64,000 bases of DNA from an uncultured Lachnospiraceae bacterium (GTDB lineage Bacteria; Bacillota; Clostridia; Lachnospirales; Lachnospiraceae): the NCBI GenBank assembly GCA_910577735.1, contig CAJTOO010000010.1:97766-161765 (forward strand), given 5' to 3'. Shown in pieces: positions 9,128 through 17,870 of the stretch (position 1 is the first letter of the stretch; each line of letters starts with the position of its first letter). A program made the translations under genes and the position numbers. The notes under the pieces were generated by a model. It made no database searches. It saw only the letters and a program-made list of their open reading frames with translations, and was not told where the DNA came from.

Positions 9128-9186
9128 CCCCGGAAAGTTATGTTACAGACTTTCCAGTCATCAGATCCTGTAAACGCAAACTATAA

Positions 9187-9231
9187 AAAGGGTGTCCCTT
9201 TTGTCATTTTATGACTTTTGGGACGCCCTTT
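9187..9231. terminator. Terminator between prs and the HD-GYP gene
   Basis: Stem AAAGGGTGTCCC / GGGACGCCCTTT (one G-T pair) with an inner GTCAT/ATGAC pairing, T-rich afterwards on the plus strand and A-rich before. It can serve both convergent genes. Confidence 0.85.
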
Positions 9232-9242
9232 CTTCGGATTCT

Positions 9243-10343
9243 CTATTCTTCATCATGATACACAGCCAGTAAATGTTCAAACTCGGCCTTCACCTCTGTA
9301 AAAGCTTTGAGAAGCTTAGGTGAGAACATACCGCTGTGTCCATTGATTATCATCTGATATGCCTTTTCCGATTCATAAGCAGCTTTATAGACGCGCTTCG
9401 AAGTCAATGCATCATATACATCCACCAAAGAGACAATCTGTGCCGCGATACTGATCTCATCACCTTTCAAACCATCCGGATATCCTTTGCCATCGTATTT
9501 TTCATGATGATGTCTTGCGATATCACATGCGTAATCAAAGATAACTCTGTCATTCAGGCGAATCCTATGCTGTATGATCTCCGCGCCTTTGGTCGTGTGT
9601 GACTTAATCAGTTCAAACTCATCCGCTGTCAGCTTACCGGGTTTTAAAATAATACTGTCCGGAATGGCTATCTTTCCGATATCATGGAGTGAAGAAGCCC
9701 ATCCAATCTGTTCTATCTTTTCTTCCGTCAATTCATACTCCGGATAAAGTTTCATGACGCTCTTGCCCAGACATAAAGAGTACTCCCGGATTCTCTTAAT
9801 ATGCTGCTTGGACTCCATATTCCTGAATTCCACAATATTACTGAGAGAATCAATCAATATCTCATTTACCTGATTGAGCTTCTTTGTCTGCTGTCTTAAA
9901 ATACTGTTCTGTTTCTGGATATTGATATTCTGCTTCTTGACCATCAATTCCAGCTGCATTTTATACTGGAACCAACCGGCTGCATTATAAACCACCTGTT
10001 TCACCACATCCGGCTGATAGGGCTTCTTAAGGTAGCTCACAATACCATACTCATACCCCTTCCGTTCCATTTCAGGAGAAGATTCTGCCGTAAGCATAAT
10101 AAAGGGGATTTTATTCAGGATATTTCTCTCCTTCAAATGTTCCAATACGGTAAAGCCATCCATAATCGGCATCAGGTTATCCAACAAAACTATGGCTATA
10201 GAGGCGAAATGACTGTTCAGAAGCTCAATCCCTTCCTTGCCGTTGCTGGCCTCTAAAATTTTATAATCCGATTGAAATAATTCCACCAGAATGGCACGGT
10301 CAATTGCATTGTCTTCAAAAATTAATATTGTATCACGCTTCAT
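9243..10343 (-). CDS. Response regulator with HD-GYP output domain
   Basis: A 366-residue cytoplasmic regulator: receiver domain (residues 4-120, phosphoacceptor D55 in VLLDNLMP), a coiled-coil linker (130-165), and an HD-GYP phosphodiesterase domain. The metal-site residues are present: H181, HD at 220-221, and HHEKYDGKGYPDG at 279-291. HD-GYP proteins hydrolyse cyclic di-GMP (some act on cGAMP). No kinase is adjacent in the same operon; a FapA-like gene lies 52 bp upstream, so these two are probably cotranscribed. The target nucleotide is inferred from the family. Confidence 0.9.
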   Translation of the reverse strand: MKRDTILIFEDNAIDRAILVELFQSDYKILEASNGKEGIELLNSHFASIAIVLLDNLMPIMDGFTVLEHLKERNILNKIPFIMLTAESSPEMERKGYEYGIVSYLKKPYQPDVVKQVVYNAAGWFQYKMQLELMVKKQNINIQKQNSILRQQTKKLNQVNEILIDSLSNIVEFRNMESKQHIKRIREYSLCLGKSVMKLYPEYELTEEKIEQIGWASSLHDIGKIAIPDSIILKPGKLTADEFELIKSHTTKGAEIIQHRIRLNDRVIFDYACDIARHHHEKYDGKGYPDGLKGDEISIAAQIVSLVDVYDALTSKRVYKAAYESEKAYQMIINGHSGMFSPKLLKAFTEVKAEFEHLLAVYHDEE

Positions 10344-10395
10344 GGTCTTCTCATACTTTCTGTTATTTTATTTGATGCTGCTTTCCAGCGACCTG

Positions 10396-12528
10396 CTACA
10401 TGCTCACCATGACTACCTGTTTATTCTTGAGCTTAAAGATGACCCTCTTCACTTCAGCAGGCAGCATATACTTTATACTGTTGATGATGATCAGACTGCC
10501 CTCATATGCCCTCCCCCTGACATAAACCGGTTCCGCCATGACCTGATCTGTCATATTAGCCAGTTTGGCTGCTTCTCCATCTAATTCTGCAAGTCTTTGA
10601 CCCTCTACCTCCATCGCCGCAAAAATCTTACGCTGTATCTCTTCCGGAACCTCTTTGCCAGCAGAATACAAAGCAAGTATTTTGTCCCTCTGCTTTTCCA
10701 AAGCCTCCATGTTCTTTAAGAGTTTCTCTCTCTCCTGCACGTACTCTGCCTGCTCTTTCTCATACAGCTCGTTTCTTCCCACATCCAAAACTGTCTTAAG
10801 GTGCAGTCTGTTTCCAAGATTGTAGGTATCCACACCTCTTACCGCGCTTATCGTTCCGCCAAGCAGCACCCCTTTGCTCCCTGATACGATCACCTTTCCC
10901 ATGGTACTGATATTGCTGTTCATAATATAGTTAGCCTTCACATTACCGCCGGCCTGGATTTTCACTGCTTCAAAAAAGCTTCCGGAAACCTCGCCGCCTG
11001 CTTCAATAAAACAGTCGTTCTTAGAACAGCTTCCCTGCTTGATCATAATATTTCCGCCGGCAATCAATCTGGCAGCCTCTACATTCTGCTCGATAATAAT
11101 GTCTCCGCTTGCCTTGATATATCCGCCCGAAGAAATACTGCCGACCACATATACGGAACCATCCACTTCAAGTTTACCGGTAACAGCAGTCACATCTTCC
11201 CGTACCACCAATATATTGGTAATTGTGATACGCCCGGCTGTATATTCAAATTTGCCGTTCATTCTGGAAAGATATGTCACACCATCATCTGCTATGGTAA
11301 AACCTACACCTCTGATGGGCTTTTTCTCTGTTCCATTTTCGGCATGTATGGATTCACCATAAATATTCTTTCCGCTGATACCTTTCTCAGCCCGGTGATA
11401 GACGGCTATCTTTTCCCCTTCATCCACCATCTCAAAAGCCTCAATATTGACATAATCAACACTTCCATCCGGAAGCGGCGCCGGAATACGAGGCAAATCA
11501 AGTCTGACGAAAAATTCAAACCATCCATCCTTACCCCTCTGGGCAGGAATTCCTTCCGCAATCAGTATCTTTTCATTGAGCCTTTTCTTATCAATCATGT
11601 CTGCGATGGCGTCCTGCTTAATTCCATAAACGATTTCCCGTCTTTCCAAATCCTGGTAAATATCTTCTTTGGTGACCATGTTACCCGGAACCCAAGGGAT
11701 ATATGCATAAGCCTTATTACCGTTTTCCTCTATGGAAATAACAAATTCACACTTCCTATGTGACTCAAAAAATGATTTTTTACCGCCATTATTTTCCTGA
11801 CGGTTTTCCCTTTCAGATTTCTTCTCAGATACTTCACCGGATGTTCCGCTGGCTCTCTTTCTGTTGATAACCGCCTGACGTTTCTCCTTCATGTCTGTGG
11901 CAGAAAAAACCAGACTGCTGTATGTGGATACATCCAGACCCGCCTCCATCCCTAGGCGAATCTGTTTCATCTGTGCATGACTATACAGATGATTTGTATA
12001 AACAGATACATCCAGCTTCTTCTCCAGGCCCAGACGAATCTCCTGCATCTGCATCCAATTATACCGGCTGTCGGCATAAGGGGAAATATCTAATTCTTCG
12101 CACAATCCAATCCGAATCTCGTGAATCTGCGGTGCACACATATCATCACTGATCCACTGATCTAACGGCAGCCTGTTGAGCAATGCGAGCCGGATTTCCT
12201 CCAGATCGTCATCCTCAAATCCCCTCTTGACATAGGGAATCAGGTTGGTTGCAGAATACAGTGCAAGCCGAATCTGCCGCATGGTCTCATAGCTATAATC
12301 CGGATTGGCATAGATTGAAGCATCTACCTTATCCTTAAGTCCCATACGAATCTGTTCCATCTGTAGCCAGTTGAATTCCGGATTGGTATAGACAGAAACG
12401 TCCAATCCCTCTTCTTTTCCAAGCTTAATCTCCTGATTCTGTGCTTTCTGATATTCGGAATTTTCCATCATCGGAAAATGTACTTCCTGCTGTTTGTTAG
12501 AAACCTGATCGCCCATATCTATTACCAT
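10396..12528 (-). CDS. FapA/DUF342 family protein with N-terminal 26-residue repeats
   Basis: A 710-residue soluble protein. Residues 31-218 are repeats of exactly 26 residues with core EIRLGLE..LDVS.Y. A charged linker (220-250) follows, then the FapA/DUF342 region with the right-handed beta-helix (about 420-580; runs such as GGNIMIKQGS and GGYIKASGDIII) and a coiled coil (about 595-660). FapA proteins have been linked to flagellar assembly or to membrane association, but the molecular role is poorly known and no flagellar genes lie here. AGGAAA precedes the ATG; a strong promoter is directly upstream. It precedes the HD-GYP regulator, suggesting a shared nucleotide-signalling context. Confidence 0.85.
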   Translation of the reverse strand: MVIDMGDQVSNKQQEVHFPMMENSEYQKAQNQEIKLGKEEGLDVSVYTNPEFNWLQMEQIRMGLKDKVDASIYANPDYSYETMRQIRLALYSATNLIPYVKRGFEDDDLEEIRLALLNRLPLDQWISDDMCAPQIHEIRIGLCEELDISPYADSRYNWMQMQEIRLGLEKKLDVSVYTNHLYSHAQMKQIRLGMEAGLDVSTYSSLVFSATDMKEKRQAVINRKRASGTSGEVSEKKSERENRQENNGGKKSFFESHRKCEFVISIEENGNKAYAYIPWVPGNMVTKEDIYQDLERREIVYGIKQDAIADMIDKKRLNEKILIAEGIPAQRGKDGWFEFFVRLDLPRIPAPLPDGSVDYVNIEAFEMVDEGEKIAVYHRAEKGISGKNIYGESIHAENGTEKKPIRGVGFTIADDGVTYLSRMNGKFEYTAGRITITNILVVREDVTAVTGKLEVDGSVYVVGSISSGGYIKASGDIIIEQNVEAARLIAGGNIMIKQGSCSKNDCFIEAGGEVSGSFFEAVKIQAGGNVKANYIMNSNISTMGKVIVSGSKGVLLGGTISAVRGVDTYNLGNRLHLKTVLDVGRNELYEKEQAEYVQEREKLLKNMEALEKQRDKILALYSAGKEVPEEIQRKIFAAMEVEGQRLAELDGEAAKLANMTDQVMAEPVYVRGRAYEGSLIIINSIKYMLPAEVKRVIFKLKNKQVVMVSM
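11875..12438 (-). repeat. Seven to eight tandem 26-codon repeats in the FapA-like gene
   Basis: The (E/Q)I pair that starts each repeat core falls at residues 33, 59, 85, 111, 137, 163 and 189, and EK at 215: a strict 26-residue (78-nt) period. DNA of the copies has diverged, so the period is conserved at protein level. Copies 3 and 4 are the most divergent. Confidence 0.9.
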
Positions 12529-12569
12529 GCTTTCCTGCTATAGCATTAAGTGATATCTATATTCTGTCC

Positions 12570-12598
12570 ATTATAACAAGTTCCCAATGAAAAGTCAA
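12570..12598 (-). promoter_or_regulatory. Strong promoter for the FapA-like gene
   Basis: On the minus strand TTGACT, 17 bp, TATAAT, with TG one base before the -10 box. Start about 35-40 nt before the ATG. Confidence 0.8.
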
Positions 12599-12602
12599 AA
12601 GC

Positions 12603-12650
12603 AAATCAGGAAAAGCTTCACCAAACTTAAGCAAAAGCTTTTCCTGATTT
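12603..12650 (-). terminator. Terminator of the two-component operon
   Basis: Perfect 16-bp inverted repeat (AAATCAGGAAAAGCTT / AAGCTTTTCCTGATTT) with a 16-nt loop, followed on the minus strand by TGCTTTTG. It ends only 5 bp before the -35 box of the next promoter. Confidence 0.75.
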
Positions 12651-12654
12651 TGTG

Positions 12655-15369
12655 CTATTCGGCCAGACTCTTTGCCACCGGGAAGGTCAACAATACTTTA
12701 AACAAATCACCATCCAGCTGAATCTCGAATGCCCCCTTCTGGGCCACCGTCAGATTCTTGGCTATGGACAGTCCAAGCCCACTGCCCTCCGTTGTCCTGG
12801 ATACATCTCCGCGGATAAAACGTTCTGTCAGTTCCTCCGGATTACAGTTTAAGGGCGTGGCGGAAATATTCTTGATGGATATCACAATCTCTGATGCATC
12901 CTGCCGCCCGTCTATACTCACATAGACCCTTGTACCGGTCATGGCATACTTATATATATTATTAAAAAGGTTCTCCATCACGCGCCAGATTCTGCGGCTG
13001 TCTGCCTCAATGACCGCCTCCTGGGTATTGACATTCATCACCGTGGTGAGCCCCTTCTGCTCAAACTTCTCGGAAAACTCTCCAATCGTCTGGTTCATCA
13101 GTTCCGTCAGATTGATCCGCTCAAAATTAAGACTGATATTGCCGGAAGTAATCTTGCTGGCTTCCACCAGATCGTCCGTAAGCTGTTTCAGACGCTGGGA
13201 TTTCTCATCCAGTACCAGGATATAATTCTGTATCTTCTTATTGTCCACCTGTTCTCTCTTCAGAAGATCCACATAATTGATGATGGAAGTGAGAGGCGTC
13301 TTGATATCATGGGATACATTGGTAATCAGATCTGCCTTCATACGTTCATCCTTCATGCTGATCTCCACCGCTTCCTTAATGCCTTTTCCTATGCTGTTGA
13401 CTGAATTGGCAAGCGTCAGGTTATCCCCGTGCAGTTCACCGGTATGAATCTGGTAATTTATCTCTCCGCTGGCGATAGTCTCAATGCCCTTCACAATGCC
13501 CTGGCGTTCCTTTGTGTCTTTGTAGATCAAAATTCCCACCAGGATATCTACTGCCACCGCAATAAAAAGTATGAACAGATTGCCGGCGCTGACAGACCAC
13601 AGCACCATAAATAAGTTGAATCCCAGGAAGATACCGTAAGGAACCCAGGTCCTTATAACAACATTCCCGTTGTCATACACATTCCAGGCAAATTTTTTCG
13701 CCCTGCTCAAAAGTCTGTACAGATAACTGTTTTTCCACAAAGTCCTGGCTTTTACCCTTCTGACCAGACTATAGAAAAAGAAAGTAAAGATTACATCTGC
13801 AACAAACACACTGCCAAGGATAAGCGCCTTAAACCAATCCTCATGGATTGCTTCCCTGCAATAGGTCAGACTCATAAGCTTAACGCCCAGCATCTGGGTC
13901 ACAACAATCATCACCCATATCACAAGGACTGCTACACCAGCCGCGATGAACAATGCCGCTTCTGTAGGGACTTTATCAAAAGATCCCAGTCTGGTATAAC
14001 GATTCCCCTCTTCATCCAAATAACGCCCTGTTACCATGGTCTGGTAAAGGAAGAGCAGCAGATACAGAATCGCCGCAGTCAGAAATACCACTGTCCACTG
14101 CCACCGGTAAGGCATATATTCCGCCCCCTGGGTAAAGGCATCCTTTACCGGATAAGAAGTGTCAACGTTGATCCAGATCTTGACTGTCTCCGGATAAGCA
14201 TAATCATATTCCTGCAAAATTTTACGGATTGTACTCTCAGCAATATTGGTATTGGTCTTATAAATCATTTCAGAAGGACTGTAATAAACAAACTTCTCAT
14301 GCGGCATCACAGCACTGCTTTCAGGTTCTGCGAATGTTTCCATCATTTCAAGAACCCACTCTCTGTAAGAACTTTCGGCTTCCATATTGCTATAATACTG
14401 AACCTCATCCCCCACTGTCTTGGCGATCAGATAACGCACATTGGAATTTTGGGCACTATAATACTCCCGGTAATCCACATATTCGTTATAATTGTAAGCA
14501 AGATTTTCTGCCGCCCTTTCAACGTTTGCACAAAGCTCCCCGTAAAGCGTCCAATCAGATACATATTCTTCCAGATTCTTATCTTCCACGGTTTTATAAC
14601 GGTTCACCATAACATTATAAGTGTATATTGGCACCCCGTCTTCATTCACACTGTCTGTAACCTCACTGATCTTTGTCTCCTCCAAGGTATTCAGTTCATT
14701 GACCGGCTGATACCCTGACACAAACCCGTCTCCCTCATCACTTCCCGGGCTAAAGATTTGATTGGCAGATACATCACTTACGAAAGTATAACTCTGAATA
14801 TCGGATTTCAGATAACTAGCATCCGAAGTATTGTAATATTTACTCTTAGAATCCATGGTCGTGACCTTAGTCATCGGTGCCAGGAAGTTATCTGCCTGTT
14901 CCCTGGTCATGTCTGTAGGAATATACTCAAAACCATAGTTGGCCCACTTGAGCAGATCCTCCAGATAATAATTCGCCGTCACATACTGTTCCGGCAGCCC
15001 GATATCACGGCAGTTATAAGCCGTCACATCTACCACCTTACCGCCATCAAACACTTCTTCCGTCTCCAGCTGGCTGCTCACGACTCCCAGACGGATAACA
15101 TCCGCCATGGCATAGCCAAAAATAGTGTTGAACAGTTCAGAATCTTCAAAGTTTTTCTCCTTGCCGGCGTAATGCGTGTAACTGGTATAACTGCCATTGG
15201 AACGAAATCCTTCAATCCGCACCGTTGTGCTGGCAACTGTTACTACCAGTGCCAGCGCCATGACTGCTAACATCACATGCTGTATGATGCGGCAGATCAT
15301 TCTGATGCCGTATCTTTGTTTTTTCGGCTTTTTATCTTTCTCTGCTTTTTTCCCCATCTGCTTCTCCAT
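12655..15369 (-). CDS. Large sensor histidine kinase
   Basis: A 904-residue membrane kinase. One transmembrane segment lies near residues 26-48, then an extracytoplasmic region of roughly 380 residues of unknown fold, then a cluster of about six hydrophobic segments (440-635), a HAMP-like stretch GIVKGIETIASGEINY, the HisKA box NVSHDIKTPLTSI (phosphoacceptor H687) and the ATPase domain with GSGLGLSIAKNL. The kinase core is like VanS/PhoR kinases. The large sensor and extra helices are unusual and the ligand is unknown. A second ATG 4 codons in, with GGAG before it, may be the true start. The partner regulator is directly upstream, 56 bp away. Confidence 0.9.
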   Translation of the reverse strand: MEKQMGKKAEKDKKPKKQRYGIRMICRIIQHVMLAVMALALVVTVASTTVRIEGFRSNGSYTSYTHYAGKEKNFEDSELFNTIFGYAMADVIRLGVVSSQLETEEVFDGGKVVDVTAYNCRDIGLPEQYVTANYYLEDLLKWANYGFEYIPTDMTREQADNFLAPMTKVTTMDSKSKYYNTSDASYLKSDIQSYTFVSDVSANQIFSPGSDEGDGFVSGYQPVNELNTLEETKISEVTDSVNEDGVPIYTYNVMVNRYKTVEDKNLEEYVSDWTLYGELCANVERAAENLAYNYNEYVDYREYYSAQNSNVRYLIAKTVGDEVQYYSNMEAESSYREWVLEMMETFAEPESSAVMPHEKFVYYSPSEMIYKTNTNIAESTIRKILQEYDYAYPETVKIWINVDTSYPVKDAFTQGAEYMPYRWQWTVVFLTAAILYLLLFLYQTMVTGRYLDEEGNRYTRLGSFDKVPTEAALFIAAGVAVLVIWVMIVVTQMLGVKLMSLTYCREAIHEDWFKALILGSVFVADVIFTFFFYSLVRRVKARTLWKNSYLYRLLSRAKKFAWNVYDNGNVVIRTWVPYGIFLGFNLFMVLWSVSAGNLFILFIAVAVDILVGILIYKDTKERQGIVKGIETIASGEINYQIHTGELHGDNLTLANSVNSIGKGIKEAVEISMKDERMKADLITNVSHDIKTPLTSIINYVDLLKREQVDNKKIQNYILVLDEKSQRLKQLTDDLVEASKITSGNISLNFERINLTELMNQTIGEFSEKFEQKGLTTVMNVNTQEAVIEADSRRIWRVMENLFNNIYKYAMTGTRVYVSIDGRQDASEIVISIKNISATPLNCNPEELTERFIRGDVSRTTEGSGLGLSIAKNLTVAQKGAFEIQLDGDLFKVLLTFPVAKSLAE

Positions 15370-15425
15370 TTCTGCGCTGCTATCGCCTTACCCCTGTCAA
15401 GATTACGCATGAACGAGTTCCTTTG

Positions 15426-16118
15426 CTATTGCTTTTCAATCTTATAGCCTACACCCCATACTACCTTGAGGTATCTGGGTTCTTTGGGATTGATTTCAAT
15501 TTTTTCCCGAATGTGTCTGATATGTACCGCTACCGTATTGTCCGCTCCGATAGCCTCCTCGTTCCAGATACTCTCATAAATCTGGTCAATAGAAAAAACC
15601 CGGCCGCAATTCTTCACAAGAAGCAGCAGTATATTGTATTCTATTGGCGTCAGTTTCACACTGTCACCATCCACTGTCACTTCCTTGGTATCATCATTGA
15701 TACACAGACCTCCCACTTGATAAAGCGCATTGTTGTCTGTGTTCAGATTACCGAGAGTGGTGTACCTGCGCAGGTTTGATTTCACTCTCGCCACCAGTTC
15801 CAGCGGGTTAAAGGGTTTTGTGATATAATCATCGGCTCCGATATTTAACCCTAAAATCTTATCACTGTCCTCTGACTTGGCTGACAGGAAGATGATCGGA
15901 ATGCTGGAGTATTCCCGGATTTTTAAAGTAGCATGAATACCATCCAGCTTGGGCATCATGATATCGATCAGAAGCAGATGAATCTGTTGCTCCTTTAACA
16001 CCTTGATTGCCTGCTGTCCATCGTAGGCTTTAAAGATTGTATATCCTTCCTGTAACAGATAGATTTCGATTGCATCCACAATCTCCTTGTCATCATCACA
16101 TACCAGAATATTGGCCAT
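15426..16118 (-). CDS. OmpR/PhoB-family response regulator
   Basis: A 230-residue regulator with a receiver domain (D9/D10, phosphoacceptor D52 in LIDIMMP, K102 region) and a winged-helix DNA-binding domain ending in HIRHIREKIEINPKEPRYL. It should be phosphorylated by the kinase encoded just downstream and act at promoters. Both genes form an operon ended by the terminator after the kinase. The gap upstream holds TTTATG-17-TACTAT, a weak promoter candidate. No target gene could be deduced from shared sites. Confidence 0.93.
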   Translation of the reverse strand: MANILVCDDDKEIVDAIEIYLLQEGYTIFKAYDGQQAIKVLKEQQIHLLLIDIMMPKLDGIHATLKIREYSSIPIIFLSAKSEDSDKILGLNIGADDYITKPFNPLELVARVKSNLRRYTTLGNLNTDNNALYQVGGLCINDDTKEVTVDGDSVKLTPIEYNILLLLVKNCGRVFSIDQIYESIWNEEAIGADNTVAVHIRHIREKIEINPKEPRYLKVVWGVGYKIEKQ

Positions 16119-16221
16119 TTGTTTTCACCTCTCTTGTGCTTTCGTATAGTATCATTCAAACATAGAAACATAAAGGAATAGATGGGAAATTTTTTAATAG
16201 TTTCTTAATTCATAGTAACAT

Positions 16222-17037
16222 TTACAGCAGCCCCAGAAAAGCTCCCAGATTTCCTCTCCTGCCCTGACTCGCCCGATGGGAGAAAAGGTAATCGCTGTTG
16301 TGACAAGTACACAAATCTGTCACCTGAATACTGGACGGCAGTATTCCCGCTTCTGTTAACACAATCTCATTTGCACGCCACAGATCAAGCTGATACTTCC
16401 CGCCGCCTTTGGAAAGCAGTATCTCCTGCTCCTGTCCCGGCTTACGAAATTCCTCTCTGAAAGCCCCGGCCACATCCTCGCTGACTTCATAGCACGCCTG
16501 ACATATGGAGGGTCCCACAGCCGCCACCACATCCGCAGGATCCGTACCATAGACTTCTTTCATCTTCTCCACCACACACCGCCCCATCCGGCCTACAGTG
16601 CCGCGCCAGCCGGAATGCGCCAGTGCAATGGCGCGGTGTTTCGTGTCCACAAAATATAAAGGAACACAGTCTGCATAAAAGGTCGCCAGAACAATACCTG
16701 GCTCATCCGTCAGAAGTCCGTCCACATCATGATAATCACGTGATCTTGTGACTCCCTTGCCGCCGTCTTGTCTGCCAGCCACCATAAGATTCGTGGTATG
16801 GGTCTGGTCAGAACAGACGATATCTTCCATCTGACAGCCAAGCACGTCTGCAATCCGTCTATAGTTCTCATCCACTGCTTCCCTCTCATCCCCTCTTGTA
16901 TAACTTAAGTTCATGGAAGCATAGATTCCTTTGCTGACGCCGCCAAGCCTGGTGGAAAACAAGTGTTTTACCATGCCCGTCTCTTCCAGAAGCGGAAAGG
17001 TAAGATACTCCAGTTCGCCTGTACGATTTCGTTTCAT
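16222..17037 (-). CDS. pgeF: PgeF/YfiH family protein (laccase domain)
   Basis: A 271-residue member of the YfiH/YlmD family, described both as a purine nucleoside-acting enzyme and as a peptidoglycan editing factor. The metal-site residues are visible: AHSGWRGTVGRM, GPSICQACYEV and the C-terminal CTCHNSDYLFSHRASQGRRG. The start is at the ATG with AAAGGAAAG before it; an ATG 11 codons upstream with GAGG is also possible. It follows yraN in the long minus-strand block; a GC-rich hairpin without a T run separates them. Confidence 0.88.
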   Translation of the reverse strand: MKRNRTGELEYLTFPLLEETGMVKHLFSTRLGGVSKGIYASMNLSYTRGDEREAVDENYRRIADVLGCQMEDIVCSDQTHTTNLMVAGRQDGGKGVTRSRDYHDVDGLLTDEPGIVLATFYADCVPLYFVDTKHRAIALAHSGWRGTVGRMGRCVVEKMKEVYGTDPADVVAAVGPSICQACYEVSEDVAGAFREEFRKPGQEQEILLSKGGGKYQLDLWRANEIVLTEAGILPSSIQVTDLCTCHNSDYLFSHRASQGRRGNLGAFLGLL

Positions 17038-17147
17038 CTGTCTTTCCTTTTGGTGTCTGTATAATTCCATATGTCAACCCTCTCTGTCCGCTTATACCAA
17101 TATCTGCCGGGCAGTCTGTCCCTTGTCTTACCGCTGCCCGGCCTTTC

Positions 17148-17519
17148 TCATCTGCCCACATAATCATACGCATTTTTAATCCAGCGCAGTCTCTCCCCGT
17201 CAATGGCTACCACGTCGAACCTTATGGGGGTATCCTCGCTGCATTGGTGACGCAGTCTGTAATAATCCGCCACCTGACAGATTTTTCTCTGCTTAGCGCT
17301 TCCCACAGCCTCCGCTGCACTGCCCCGGCCTGCACCTGCCCTGTACTTGACTTCAAAGAATACCAGGTAGGACCCGTCACGGCCAATCACATCGATTTCT
17401 CCTTGTCCGGCACGAAAATTTCTCTCCAAAATCTCCACGCCCTCGGACAATAAATAGGCACAGACCTGTTGTTCCTTCTGTGCCCCCTTTTCTCTCGTAT
17501 TCATAGTCTTTCTTATCAT
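17148..17519 (-). CDS. yraN: YraN/UPF0102 family endonuclease-like protein
   Basis: A 123-residue protein with the PD-(D/E)XK nuclease-like core GEIDVIGRDG...FFEVKYR (conserved E, D, and ExK). The family's role is unsettled, often tied to DNA processing. The ATG used has AAAGG 9 nt upstream; a GTG two codons earlier overlaps the stop of the FlhB-like gene. Such an overlap implies translational coupling with that gene. In many bacteria yraN lies beside rnhB, as it does here three genes away. Confidence 0.88.
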   Translation of the reverse strand: MIRKTMNTREKGAQKEQQVCAYLLSEGVEILERNFRAGQGEIDVIGRDGSYLVFFEVKYRAGAGRGSAAEAVGSAKQRKICQVADYYRLRHQCSEDTPIRFDVVAIDGERLRWIKNAYDYVGR

Positions 17520-17521
17520 GC

Positions 17522-17821
17522 TCACTGACCTTTCGCTATCTTGGCCCGAATCTTGTCCATGGAGTCCACAAAGACTAAAATCTCTGCCACCACTTCATAA
17601 AGTTCCGGCGGTATCATATCACCGATCTCTAAGCGCGACAGTGTCTCTGCCAGCTTATCATCCCGATGGACCGGCACATCAGACTCTTTAGCCCGCTCAA
17701 TGATACGCTCTGCCAAGGCCCCCTTACCGGTAGCTATGACCCGCGGCGCCGCCTCGTCAGGATCATATTCCAGGGCGATCGCCTGTTTCGGTTTCTCCCG
17801 CTTCTTATCCTGTAAAGCCAT
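17522..17821 (-). CDS. ylqH: FlhB C-terminal-domain-like protein (YlqH family)
   Basis: A 99-residue protein matching only the cytoplasmic C-terminal domain of the FlhB/YscU export switch: AIALEYDPDEAAPRVIATGKG, then VPVHRDDKLAETL and IGDMIPPELYEVVAEILVFV. The NPTH self-cleavage motif of FlhB is replaced by KPKQ, and only 11 residues precede it, so it resembles an already cleaved FlhB tail. There is no membrane part. The FliK-like gene lies 49 bp upstream in the same operon, as ylqG-ylqH do in Bacillus subtilis. Function unknown. Confidence 0.88.
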   Translation of the reverse strand: MALQDKKREKPKQAIALEYDPDEAAPRVIATGKGALAERIIERAKESDVPVHRDDKLAETLSRLEIGDMIPPELYEVVAEILVFVDSMDKIRAKIAKGQ

Positions 17822-17870
17822 TCTCTGCTCCTTTCCATGTCAAAATCCGAAGTCCTGCTGCCTTGTTACC

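Noticed and set aside
13843..14718. Long plus-strand open frame opposite the sensor kinase
   Set aside because: It mirrors the kinase codons, lacks a ribosome site and has a composition expected for an antisense frame (many His, Ile and Cys residues).
17085..17145. Terminator between yraN and pgeF
   Set aside because: A GC-rich stem GCCGGGCAG / CTGCCCGGC exists but is followed by AGATATTGG, not by T residues.
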